Assembly (NCBI GenBank): GCA_032622095.1
Contig: CP136066.1
Location: 131,411,917-131,475,916 of the forward strand
Direction of reading: 5' to 3'
DNA: 64,000 bases
From: Siphonodentalium dalli
Taxonomy: Eukaryota > Mollusca > Scaphopoda > Gadilida > Siphonodentaliidae
Part shown: positions 35,740-46,100 of the stretch, piece after piece
Layout: every line of letters starts with the position of its first letter
Numbering within the stretch: the stretch's first letter is position 1
Translations under genes and position numbers: made by a program
The notes under the pieces: generated by a model
The model's input: only the letters and a program-made list of their open reading frames with translations
Databases searched by the model: none
Told to the model about the DNA's origin: nothing

Positions 35740-36432
35740 GGCCAAAGAAAAAAGATTGTATGTTTCCGGTAAAAAAATTTAGGGTAGGTAGGTAGGGAAT
35801 TTTTTTTATTTTATTTTATTTTGATATTTTTTATCCAGCTGCAGAAATATTGAACTACCTCGACCAAAGTGACATAAAATGCCAACCCGTGCCATGGGAA
35901 AGTATTACTTGATCAACACAGTGGAAATATACATTAAGATTGATAAAAAATCAAACTTACTTCATGCTTACGTATGTTTTTTATTATATCTAATACCACA
36001 TTTTCATAAATTTGGCTATAAACTTGGTACAAAATTGATGTCACTAACTTTTTATAAGAATTTTACCAATAATACCGCCATTATACCGTACATGTATTGT
36101 GACGATTACATCCCATTGTCTGGGGGTAGCCAGTACACCCACCGAGCATGCCTGGTTTTTGGAAACAGTAGCTACTAGTACATGTATACACCTAATATAT
36201 GCAGTGATAACCTCTTTACATGTATATATACAGATACACACCCACCATGTCTGTTGATAGTGTTCCATAAGTCCCAAACAAGACATAAAGCAGGCAGGAG
36301 ATCCACTCTCAGGAAATTAAAATTGCGAAAATTTTGACTTTTTCTCAAAATATCAATAAAAAGTTTAGGGTCGGCGGGTTATTTTTAGGGTCGGTCGATG
36401 TACGGAAACATAGTATCTTTTTTCTTTGGCCT
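35740..36432. mobile_element. MITE with GGCCAAAGAAAAAAGAT ends
   Basis: Left GGCCAAAGAAAAAAGATTGT...TATGTTTCCG and right CGGAAACATAGTATCTTTTT...GGCC form about 30-bp inverted repeats. TAA lies close to both ends, suggesting a TWA-type target and PIF/Harbinger affinity. Internal GGTAGGTAGG and GGGTCGG runs flank each arm. The small frames inside (35879-36286) carry no transposase motif. Confidence 0.6.
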
Positions 36433-36615
36433 AAGGAACATTGCAACTGGTTTGAAGTAACATGACCGCGTTGCGTCAACACTGGAACTGCATTGATGGT
36501 AATTTTCAACATGGTCTCACTGAGGTTCTATCAAATATAAATACTAGTATGGTTGAGGAACTTGAGGGAGACAATTATTTTGAGAATATGTGATCCTGTG
36601 TTAACATGAGCCTAA
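36433..36615. other. short non-coding spacer
   Basis: No feature recognised between two MITEs. Confidence 0.4.
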
Positions 36616-36994
36616 GGCGACACCAATTTTTAAGTCTGGTTTACGAACACCTCCTACAACTTTGTTTCCATTTCATGAATTTTTTTTTAAATTTTTTTGT
36701 CCCAAAATATTTTACACGCGTACTGATTTTCATGTGCTGTCGCATCCGGTTCTGCTTATGATCATTTACAGATCCATATTTTCATGTATTTCATGACAAG
36801 ATATGTCTTGTTTGGTTTGAACAGAATTTCATTCAAAAACATTTTTTCACAATTTTTGTAAAATTTATGTAAAATTCCACGATTTACTTGATATAAATTG
36901 GGGGGACAATCTTTTTTATTTTTATTTTTTTCCCTCCTGCATCTACTTTTTTCTCTCCCCACATCGTAAACCAGACTTAAAAATTGGTGTCGCT
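36616..36994 (-). mobile_element. PIF/Harbinger-like MITE, copy 2
   Basis: 379 bp with TAA on both sides (36613-36615 and 36995-36997). Same terminal repeats as 29251-29636, opposite orientation (poly-T/C strand shown), and clearly diverged internally, so the two copies were separate insertions. Confidence 0.75.
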
Positions 36995-36997
36995 TAA

Positions 36998-37689
36998 ATA
37001 TCATCTGATGGAGTCAAAATCATTGAACCGTCACTTATGCATGCACATGTTGTCTTGATGTTGAGTCTGGCTTTCATCATTTTCATTAGTTTTACTGTTA
37101 ATATCCACCAAAGGTTGAGGTGTTATGGAACAACTGTATGGCATCGTATGATTCGTATACTGTTATCTTCCGAGTAAATATGGAGTCTCTAATTCTTTTA
37201 TCAGTCACGCATCTACTCATCAAATAGTATAATCCTCAAATATTTGTAGTCCAGGTGATCTCGACTGCACAGTACATGTATAAACATTCATCTGTGCACA
37301 GTGTGTTTTAAATTTCTTTGCCGTGTAACAACTGTTGTCCCAAGTTTCAATGCCTTGTCCTCCTGGTATGTAGGGATTACCAATTTACCATTGCCGTGTT
37401 TTAATTTGCAATTTTGATGATGACGCTCACTAAGCTTGTTGATAATTTTCTTTGTCGTGTAACAACTGTTGTACCAAGTTTCTACGCCGCGTCCTCCTGG
37501 TATTTAGGGATTACCGGTGCCTTTAATAGCGTCAGATGCATCATTGCCAGTTAATGTACATTAGAGTGGAACTGAATTAACAATGTCACATTGACACAGT
37601 ACTCAGTTAAGACCAGTAAAACAGCAAAAGTAGTATTATTGTACAGCAGGCTTATCACTATCAGTACTTACTACATGTACTGACCCCTT
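36998..37689. repeat. spacer with a 134-bp tandem duplication
   Basis: Two copies start at about 37316 and 37450 (TTGCCGTGTAACAACTGTTG / TTGTCGTGTAACAACTGTTG), each ending in CCTCCTGGTAT(G/T)TAGGGATTACC. The remainder is non-coding. Confidence 0.6.
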
Positions 37690-38290
37690 ACTATCGTGGA
37701 TCAATCTGAATCTGAATGGTTACGCTGCAGATCCCAATTATGGTAATTTCGCAGCGGGCGAGAGAGTCTCAGATCTTTTCCTTCAGCGCACTCTTGAAGG
37801 AATCCACAGGCTGTTGTTGTAGGATTAAGGATTCCTCCAGCTGATTCCAGTCGCATATAGTTCGAACAAATGTGGAATTAGCGAACTGAGCTGACACGTA
37901 TGGTATAGCCTCGTAGCACTGACTGTTGTTCCTTTAAATTAGGTGCCGAGGAATTTGGCTGGTGACGTAGCCTGTCAGAACTTTGCTCTGCGATCTAAGA
38001 CGCCTTGTTTCGGGTGTAAAGTATTGATTAGGCGGTATAGCCGGGACCAATCCACCCACCACCTTACTCATGAATCCCAGCCGATTTATTTTCCGCCGTT
38101 TCTGCAATGTTGGTAAATCTAGCTCGTAGAGGATCTTGGTCATATATCCATCTTCTTTGCTCTTATAGTCTCTTTTAATGAAACGGGCTGCTCTACGCTG
38201 GATTCTTTCCAGCTTGTCGATGTGATTTTGTTGGTAGGGGTCCCAGATGGTGTCTGCGTAGTCCATGATGATGATCTTCAAACTTCTCAA
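37690..38290 (-). pseudogene. LINE 3' relic (Jockey/CR1-like RT C-terminus)
   Basis: Minus-strand frame 38290-37934 reads MDYADTIWDPYQQNHIDKLE, RIQRRAARFIKRDY, ELDLPTLQKRRKINRL and FTPETRRLRSQSKV. This is the conserved region after the RT fingers/palm in Jockey- and CR1-like LINEs. After the stop near 37934 the same protein style continues (STFVRTICDWNQLEES and PVDSFKSALKE) to about 37690, so the ORF tail is present but interrupted. The copy is strongly 5'-truncated. Confidence 0.75.
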
Positions 38291-39005
38291 TTCTTCTTCT
38301 TCTGGACAGGTGCATTATGAGCAGGCCACTGGCACTACATCATGATTGTACCGGTACCACAAATTCAATTTTGAGAAAATATTCTGGTTATGGCCAGGTA
38401 GCTGAGGTACTGTTCAATACTATAGTTGATCCGTTTCGTTATCGCAGCTTAATTCTTACTGTTCCGGGAATTGAAATATTTTTTGTCACATGAAATTCAG
38501 TCTTTTTCGATATTTGCGCACATCCATGGGGAGAAATCGGCGAATCTTATAGATAAGTCCACAGTTTATCCGTTTGTAGCCAATACACCATTTCCTTCTG
38601 TCAATCCGCGTTGATTCGCGACAAAATTAACTCAAAATACCACAAGGAATTATCCGCGCTCCATTTTGAAGAACGATAACTAAAAGTTAAGATTGTAATT
38701 TGGCTGCAGAAACGAAACGAAACGAATTTTGAAACACAATAATTGTATTCACTAATATTTTCCTGTTGGTATATGGTCTACTATAGTATATGCAATCATT
38801 TATTTGAAATAATCAGTATCACTTAGAGAATAATTCTTACTGATAATTAGAAATCTCTTTATTTTGTATCCCTTTAATATTAAATAATGGCCCTGAAAAT
38901 TGTCTGTTTGTCAGTTTAATGTTCACTAATTATAGCTAGGCTGTTAGATAAAGTATGATATTGCTTCATTTGTCCGGGGTAGTGTATTGTCATACTGTCA
39001 TAATA
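38291..39005. other. non-coding, no gene seen
   Basis: AT-rich spacer; no motif. Confidence 0.4.
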
Positions 39006-39102
39006 AACTTCAAGTAATAAGGTAACTACTCGTCAATGATGCTTGAATACATAAATGATTAATAAGGTAACAACTACCCGTCAATGATCGACGTCTTAAT
39101 AT
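39006..39102. repeat. 45-bp satellite, left remnant
   Basis: About two units (TAATAAGGTAACTACTCGTC, AATGATGCTTGAATACATAA) ending in AATAT, which is the left target duplication of the Gypsy element. The main array resumes at 51093. Confidence 0.75.
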
Positions 39103-39365
39103 TGTTGTGAAATTGGGATTAAACCGGAAATATGGTGCAGAAAGTCTTATTAGACCGGAAATTATACTGAGGATCCGGAGTCGAAATCGAGTGGACCAGC
39201 AACCGGAGAAATCAGAACAAAAAAGAAACCGAACCATCCAGACGTATATTCTACAGTTTATATCCTTTGTAATCCTCGTTTGTGTCAAGATGTATTAATA
39301 GTAAGTATGTTCATTATTATATATTATATTGTAACTGGTTATTATATACAGCCAATTTTTACAAT
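39103..39365 (+). repeat. 5' LTR
   Basis: Starts TGTTGTGAAATTGG and ends TTTTTACAAT. Identical by eye to the 3' LTR. A strong donor-like GTAAGTATG begins at 39301 and could be the 5' splice site for a subgenomic transcript if it falls downstream of the transcription start. A short frame inside the LTR (39107-39298) is present in both LTRs and has no motif. Confidence 0.9.
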
Positions 39366-40161
39366 ACTGACGTTAGTCGTTAATTATTTGATGTTTTTTG
39401 CGGAATAATTTCTCGTATTTTTTCTACCCCAATTTCCACGTGATTTCAGCGTGGTTTATTCTATTGCCTTCTATAGCTTGTTTTTCACTTTCCTTGCTAA
39501 TTTAGCCTTCCATGCTTATTTCAATGAATTCTCCTTGCTTTTTACGCATGGTGGGTTTTTGTTTTTTTGTTTTTGTGGGAATAGAGTGTTGAAATAACTT
39601 TGAATTTTTTCCGGTGAATTCCACATGGAAATCTCTGTTTCAATTCTGGGTTAAATAACACACCACTTGTACATCCGGAATTCCTGTGTTGTGCATGCTT
39701 CCCCATAAATCAAATTATTAAAGTGATTTTGCAGCAATTTTTGCTTCTCGCCACTTTCAATATATGTTATCGCTGGAAATTTATTGTCCAATTCGCACAG
39801 ATTTTCCAGTCGGTTTAATTACATAATCGACATCACTGTACGTGAATTATTAAAGATCCATTTATTTAGGTTTTTGATATTTGACCGGAGAAGACGGAAG
39901 ATGGAAACAATTTCGCTCTTGTTGTAATTTGATGGTCATCTCTTCGCGTATTTTGCATGTTGAATAAAACAATATATTCTCTATTGTTCGTTACTAATAC
40001 TATTTTCTTTTTGGATATATTGGGAAATAAAAATAGATGTTGGTAAAATATAGAGTAGTTTTCCTAGATTCTATGGGAAATTGGTTGTAATTATATTTTA
40101 CTTAGCGTCTAGGTAGTGCAAGGTTTCATAGTGGTTAATATTTAGTGATTTGTTGGTCAAC
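39366..40161 (+). other. Gypsy leader (5' untranslated)
   Basis: About 800 bp of AT-rich leader between the LTR and the gag ATG. The primer-binding site should start at or near 39366 (ACTGACGTTAGTCG), but I could not match it to a tRNA from memory. No gene. Confidence 0.5.
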
Positions 40162-43098
40162 ATGAAGATTTTCATAAATACAGCTAATTGGAAAGAGTTG
40201 CAACAAATTCCTCATGTTGGTCCCCAAATTGCCGCCGATATAATTCAGTTACGCCGGCAGGTAACTCTAATATCACAAAGGGATCTCAGTCTCGTACCCC
40301 GGTTCAGAAGTTCAAGGGATCAGTTGAGTGTGATTGACTTTAGTCACCCAACTTCAAAGTCCCAAGCTGATAACTGGGTACCGAGGGCTCATGCGGACCC
40401 CAACAACTATCAGTCTGAGTCTGATGGTGAGGGAAGGGAGGATTACGCAAGAAGCCAGTCACCCTTGACCCCTCCCCAGACAGAGAAGAAGCCGCCATCT
40501 GGTTTAACAACCCCCGAGAAAATGGTTCTCCATGATGCCGGGGGTGAGCAGATGCCGGAGAGTGTGAGGCGTAAGCTAACACACCCCCCTTCTCCCCCAA
40601 GTAGTCAGGAAATGGCGGCCTTATTTGCGAAAGGTTATTCTCCCATCGCAAATCCGAGGACCGATCCAGAATTCACAAGACGTCGCTGGTCTGAATCCCA
40701 GATTCAGGGTGACATCACACATGGAGCCCAAGCCGATGGGACACAAGCAGCTGCTGCTGTTACCGTTTCACAACCCGTTGCTTGGTTTAGCCCCATGGTT
40801 TCCAACCCAGCACGAAGTGCGGGCGAACCGTTTCCAGGGTTTCGCCCGACACTACCTGCTATACCATCCTATGGTCTTTTTGGCCAACAGCCGGCAGCTG
40901 TAACTGCTAGTTCTACAGTTGGGGCACCACAGGCTGCATCATTTTCATCGGCCTATTCATTCTGTGGCCAAGCGTCGACTACAATGCCTGCCTATTCAAC
41001 AGTGGTAGCCCCCGCTGCATCATTTGTTCATCACGGCCAAGCGTCAGCAGCTACCGTAACTGCCAATTCGACAGTGGTATCGTCACGCTTTGTACCCCCT
41101 GCTACGTCTACGCCAATGAGCAGCTATGCGGCCGCTCAGCAGGGTGCATATGCAGGTGACGGGCGAGTGCCGCCTATGCAAAATAGTCCTGTCTATACCC
41201 AGGCCACCACGTCTGGTACATATGGTCAGACCATAGCCAGCACATACACCTCCTCATATGGAAAATCATATCAATGGAGTCAACCCGCTCAGCCAGGTTA
41301 CAACCAACCTAATCGTGGTTATGCCGGAACACAACCACAGAGTAGCCAACACTACAATTTAAATCCAAATTCTGGATATGCAACAACCGGGCATCAAGGC
41401 TATGGAACTACTCAATCTGGCATGGGTCAAACTAGTTTTGCACAGTTAAATCCGCCAACCGATCCAACGCCAACCGGGCCCTTAAACCCATGGGGTCCAG
41501 GGTCTGGTACCACTCAAGCTGGCTTCGGTCAGTTTAATCAAGATATGTCGGGTTATAGAAACCCAGGCTCTCATGCCCAGGTTCAGCCGGGACCCAATGT
41601 ATCGGGAACGGGTTACAATCAACCGCCCCCGGGGAATCAAGGGATGCAGAACCTTGGTTACAACCAACCGCCCCTGGGGAATCAAGGGATGCAGAACCTT
41701 GGTTACAACCAACCGCCCCTGGGGAATCAAGGGATGCAGAACCTTGGTTACAACCAACCGCCCCCGGGGAATCAAGGGATGCAGAACCTTGGTTACAACC
41801 AACCGCCCCCGGGAAATCAAGGGATGCATAACCTTGGTTACCACCAACCGCCCCCGGGAAATCAAGGGATGCAGAACCCTGGGTATAACCAACCACCCCC
41901 GGGAAATCAATGGATACAGAATCCGGGAAATCAGGGGATGGGAAACCCCGGGATGAATCAAATTGGTCCAGGGCCGGGAGGTTATCAACCATACAATCAA
42001 CAAGTCGCTTCTCACGGAAGGCAGGGCGATTATCGACTGCCTCATATGCCAAAAGGGTTTTCGTATGATGGTATCGACTCGTGGCAAGCCTTCAGGGTGA
42101 AATTCACTTTGTATGCCCAGTCGCAACGTTGGGGATGGGATGAGCAGCAGCAGGCTCTCTGCTGGTGTTTAAAAGGAAAAGCGAGCGAGTATTTTACGCT
42201 GCTTACCGAGCGTGATCCCTATCTGACAGTTGTTCAGTTGCTTGACGGGTTGGAAAATCGTTTCGGATTTAAAGACTTGCCCGAAACGACCCAAATTCGA
42301 TTCCAACAAGCAAAGCAAGTCACTGGTCAGTCGCTGGAAGAATGGGCCGAGACCGTTCTCTCATTGGCCACACGTGCCTTTAAAGAATGTCCGGCCAATT
42401 TTACCTTCAAGCAAGCGGTCTTGCGCTTCTGTCAAGGCTGTTCTGACACCAGGGCGGCCGAACTTGTTACCATGGAAACACCTCAGTCCATGGAACAAGC
42501 CATCAACAGAATCCGATGGCATCAACACAATTATGCTGCTATTCATGGCAGCAAAGTGTCTCGCAAAGACGTGCGCCATGTTTCATCGGATACTGATGAT
42601 GAAACCTCTCCTGTTAGGTCTGTAAGACAGACTGGTCGTGGTAGACCAAAGCAGCGAGGATACAACTTCCGAGGCAAGCGCGAGGGTTCCGATTCGGAGA
42701 CCGGTGATTCACCAGGCCCTCGTAGATTTTCGCCCCGCGCTCCAAGTTGGAAAACTTCGAGCGATAATTCAAATTCCAAGGCACGTATGCTCGCCTTGGA
42801 AACTAATATGGAAACTCTCCAAAAGACAGTGGAGAAATTAACAACTGTTTTAGAAAAGATGGCGACCAATAAGCCACAGTCTGGCACAATTTCTCACTTT
42901 GATAAAAAAGAGTCAGATTTCAAAAGTAGGTCAAGGTCACCCTCTCCCAAGGCCAAGGTCATTTGCTATGCCTGTCAGGGGGTGGGGCATTTTCAAAGAG
43001 ACTGCCCTTCACGGAATCCTGAAAATCGCCCTAACCGGGATAATAAAGTTAAATTTAAGGAGGATTTAAACGGGAACGGGGCAACTTCCGAGGTCTGA
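40162..43098 (+). CDS. gag: Gag polyprotein with HhH-like start and Q/P/G repeats
   Basis: ATG 40162 gives 978 aa; the frame is open slightly upstream but lacks an earlier ATG. Residues about 1-50 (FINTANWKELQQIPHVGP, QIAADIIQLR) resemble a helix-hairpin-helix DNA-binding motif, unusual in Gag. Residues about 90-480 are Pro/Ser/Gln/Tyr-rich and disordered. About 484-590 holds seven or so 15-residue repeats (GYNQPPPGNQGMQNL), encoded by 45-bp tandem DNA repeats. About 627-793 (FSYDGIDSWQAFRVKFTLYA, CWCLKGKASEYF, LENRFGF) matches the retrotransposon Gag capsid-like region. A short coiled coil (873-902) and one zinc knuckle CYACQGVGHFQRDC (935-948) complete it. It should package genomic RNA into particles. 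Stop TGA at 43096-43098, after a frameshift site at 43065. Confidence 0.9.
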   Translation: MKIFINTANWKELQQIPHVGPQIAADIIQLRRQVTLISQRDLSLVPRFRSSRDQLSVIDFSHPTSKSQADNWVPRAHADPNNYQSESDGEGREDYARSQSPLTPPQTEKKPPSGLTTPEKMVLHDAGGEQMPESVRRKLTHPPSPPSSQEMAALFAKGYSPIANPRTDPEFTRRRWSESQIQGDITHGAQADGTQAAAAVTVSQPVAWFSPMVSNPARSAGEPFPGFRPTLPAIPSYGLFGQQPAAVTASSTVGAPQAASFSSAYSFCGQASTTMPAYSTVVAPAASFVHHGQASAATVTANSTVVSSRFVPPATSTPMSSYAAAQQGAYAGDGRVPPMQNSPVYTQATTSGTYGQTIASTYTSSYGKSYQWSQPAQPGYNQPNRGYAGTQPQSSQHYNLNPNSGYATTGHQGYGTTQSGMGQTSFAQLNPPTDPTPTGPLNPWGPGSGTTQAGFGQFNQDMSGYRNPGSHAQVQPGPNVSGTGYNQPPPGNQGMQNLGYNQPPLGNQGMQNLGYNQPPLGNQGMQNLGYNQPPPGNQGMQNLGYNQPPPGNQGMHNLGYHQPPPGNQGMQNPGYNQPPPGNQWIQNPGNQGMGNPGMNQIGPGPGGYQPYNQQVASHGRQGDYRLPHMPKGFSYDGIDSWQAFRVKFTLYAQSQRWGWDEQQQALCWCLKGKASEYFTLLTERDPYLTVVQLLDGLENRFGFKDLPETTQIRFQQAKQVTGQSLEEWAETVLSLATRAFKECPANFTFKQAVLRFCQGCSDTRAAELVTMETPQSMEQAINRIRWHQHNYAAIHGSKVSRKDVRHVSSDTDDETSPVRSVRQTGRGRPKQRGYNFRGKREGSDSETGDSPGPRRFSPRAPSWKTSSDNSNSKARMLALETNMETLQKTVEKLTTVLEKMATNKPQSGTISHFDKKESDFKSRSRSPSPKAKVICYACQGVGHFQRDCPSRNPENRPNRDNKVKFKEDLNGNGATSEV

Positions 43099-43128
43099 GC
43101 CCGATCCCAATTATAATTCATGACCTCG
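43065..43128 (+). promoter_or_regulatory. -1 ribosomal frameshift site, gag to pol
   Basis: TTTAAAC at 43065-43071 is in the gag frame as T-TTA-AAC, the canonical X-XXY-YYZ heptamer, and pol is open in exactly the -1 frame from 43059 on. Downstream, CGAGGTC (43089-43095) can pair with GACCTCG (43122-43128), giving a 7-bp stem 17 nt past the slip site; GGGC/GCCC complementarity could extend this to a pseudoknot. The fusion product would be about 2,370 aa. Confidence 0.8.
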
Positions 43129-46100
43129 TAACTGGTAAAAATGTAACGTCTGGTGAAATCAAACCGGAATTAACTATTAAACAAATTAAATCAGCCTCCG
43201 CCATCAAGGTTCCGGTCAAAATAGCTGGTCATGTTACCCAAGCAGTAGTAGACACAGCCGCCGATGTTACGATTATCTCTGACAAATTGTTTCACCAACT
43301 CAGCCCTGAGCCACCCTTAATTAAATCTCTACACTTTAATACGGCGGCTCGTGATGGTCACATGGAAGGTATGTTGGTGGGACCCATAGACATTACCATT
43401 GGGGAACTCGAGTGTAGTGAAAATATATATGTAGCACCCATTGAAGATCCCATGCTTCTTGGGATGGATTTTCTCACTAAATATGATGCAAAAATTGGGG
43501 CAAATAAAGGTTCTATCTTTTTGGGAAAGAGTCGGATTCCTACAATTCCCAAGGTAAAACCAAAAGTGGCTAAAATTTCTAGAATTATAGTCAATCAGCG
43601 AACAGTTATACCCCCTCAGTCAGTTGTGTTACTGCAGTGTGAAACGATTCCACCATTAGCTGATTTTACTATTGAACCCAATGAACAACTTGGTGAGTAT
43701 ATTTTGCCTACTTTGCACTCGGGGTATAGCCCCCCAAAAGTATGTTTTATAAATTCTCAACATTCAGAGATAATCTTAGATAAATTACAATGTGTGGGTG
43801 AAGCTTATGAAGTTGATGAGGTGATTGAACACTCCGTCAAGTCATGCGCGCCCAAGCCGGAATCTGCTCCGGACTATTTATCTCCGGGGAGCTCCCCAAA
43901 TAATAGCGCTGGAGATCGCCTGGTGGGTAATTCCACCCTTCCAGGATATTTACAGAGTCTATTTGAGCGCTCTTCGAAATTATTGTCAGGGCCTGACATA
44001 GCCCGCCTTGAAAAACTACTTCTGGAATTTCAAGACGTGTTTGCAAAAGACGAGTTTGATTTGGGTACATTCTCCCAAATCGAGCATAGTATTCCTCTTT
44101 TAGAGGGAGCTCGTCCAATTAAGCAGCCTATGAGGCGCACCCCCGCATGCTTTGCCGACCAAGAGGAGACTCATTTGAAAAAGCTTTTGATGGCCAAGGT
44201 CATCGAGCCCTCTGTGTCGGAATGGGCATCAGCCCCTGTCCTTGTTAAAAAGCGGGACGGCTCTATTCGCTGGTGCATAGACTATCGCGTCATAAACTCG
44301 GTGACCCGCAAAGACGTCTACCCCTTGCCTCGAATTGATGAGTGTCTTGACACACTTAGTAGAAATTCGTGGTTCGGAAAGGCAGACTGTTTGGCTGCGT
44401 ACCATCAGGTTACCGTACGTGACGAAGACCGTGCTAAAACAGCCTTTCTGACCAAATACGGGATTTTCAATTTCATTAAAATGCCGTTCGGCCTAACTGG
44501 AAGCCCGTTTACTTGGTGTAGGGTTATCAATTTGGTATTGCACGGTCTGAACTGGGATATCTGTTTAGGGTACTTGGACGACGTTGTTCTGATGGGCAAT
44601 TCGATTCAAAATCATTTGGAAAACATCGAACAAGTACTCTCTCGGTTCCGAAAATATAATCTTAAACTCAAGCCCAGTAAATGTGAGTTTTTTCAGAAAA
44701 GTATTGAATTTCTGGGCAGAATTGTGAGTGAGCAAGGTGTGAAAATGATGGAATCATCTATAGAGGTTGTCCAAAGCTGGCCTGTACCCCAGAATACTAG
44801 AGAGGTAGAAAGTTTTTGTGGGCTAGTTAATTATCATCGGTTATTCATAAAAAATTATGCAGAGTTAGCACGACCTCTATATGACATCACCGGTAAACAT
44901 AAATTTAAATGGAACCCAGAACAGCAGGTTGCATTTGATAGGCTCAAGGATGCGCTGACCTCGCCACCTGTGCTGAGCCTACCAAATTCAACTGACCTTT
45001 TTATTCTGGACTGTGATAGTAGTAATTTTGCCATCGGTGGGGAATTAATTCAAGTCCAAGATGGTAATGAGAAAGCTATCGCCTTTGGTAGTTTTGTGCT
45101 GTCCCCACAACAACGGCGTTATTGTACTACACGGCGAGAACTTCTTGCAGTAGTACGATTCATACGTCAATTTCGCCACTACCTGCTAGGTCGGAAATTC
45201 TTGGTAAGGACTGATCATAGTAGCCTAAGGTGGCTCATGAACTTTAAGGAACCGCAGGGACAACTTGCAAGGTGGTTAGAGGAACTCGGTGAGTATAATA
45301 TGGTTATTGAGCATCGCAAGGGAACATTGCACGTAAATGCCGATGCGCTGTCCAGAATTCCTGCGGACGGCTCATGTGAAGAGTATTTCACAGGGTGTAA
45401 ACTCTCTGATCTCCCTTGTGGTGGGTGTAAATATTGCACTCGGGTGTTTAATAGCTGGACCAGATTCGAAAATGCTGTGGACGATGTGGTTCCCCTAACC
45501 AAAGGTTCCATTACGTTTGCCGAACTATCTGAGAGCGCCAGTCCGGCAATTCGCCAGACAGATAGTCAGCCAAACCCTCCCCTAGGTTTTTCGTGGGAGC
45601 CGGGAGATGAGTGGGAAGATCCCTACGAACCAACAGACTCCGTCTGTTCGAACACGGGTTGGACCCATTCCCAGGTTGACCTAGAAATATCATCGGGATT
45701 AAAACCTGAAGTCAGGGTGCGACAGACCACTACCCCCAAGGATAATGCCCTCCTAGCGGATGTATGTACTCTGGACGAACTCGCTGAATTTCAGCGTTAT
45801 GACCCTGACTTAGCCCCTGTGATTGGGTGGTTAGAAACTGGAAAAGACCCCAGGGAAGGTGAACTTTTTATTAGTAGCCAAGCTACTAAGTATATTTGGA
45901 TAAACCGGCAACGTTTCCTCATAAAAAATAAATTGTTGTACAAAATCAAGCGGGATTCCCAACAAGTCTTGGTTATTCCACGAAAGTTTGCCACTGAAAT
46001 TCTGACCCTCGCCCATGATATTCCGGCATCAGGGCATCAGGGCGTAACCCGTACCCGAGAACGGATACGGCAAAATTACTATTGGTATGGGGTTAGCGAA

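Noticed and set aside
39107-39298. Small frame inside both LTRs
   Set aside because: Duplicated only because LTRs are duplicated; no motif, and it ends at the donor-like GTAAGT.
41482-42126. Long minus-strand frames (214 and 172 codons) opposite gag
   Set aside because: Shadow frames created by the 45-bp gag repeats on the opposite strand.
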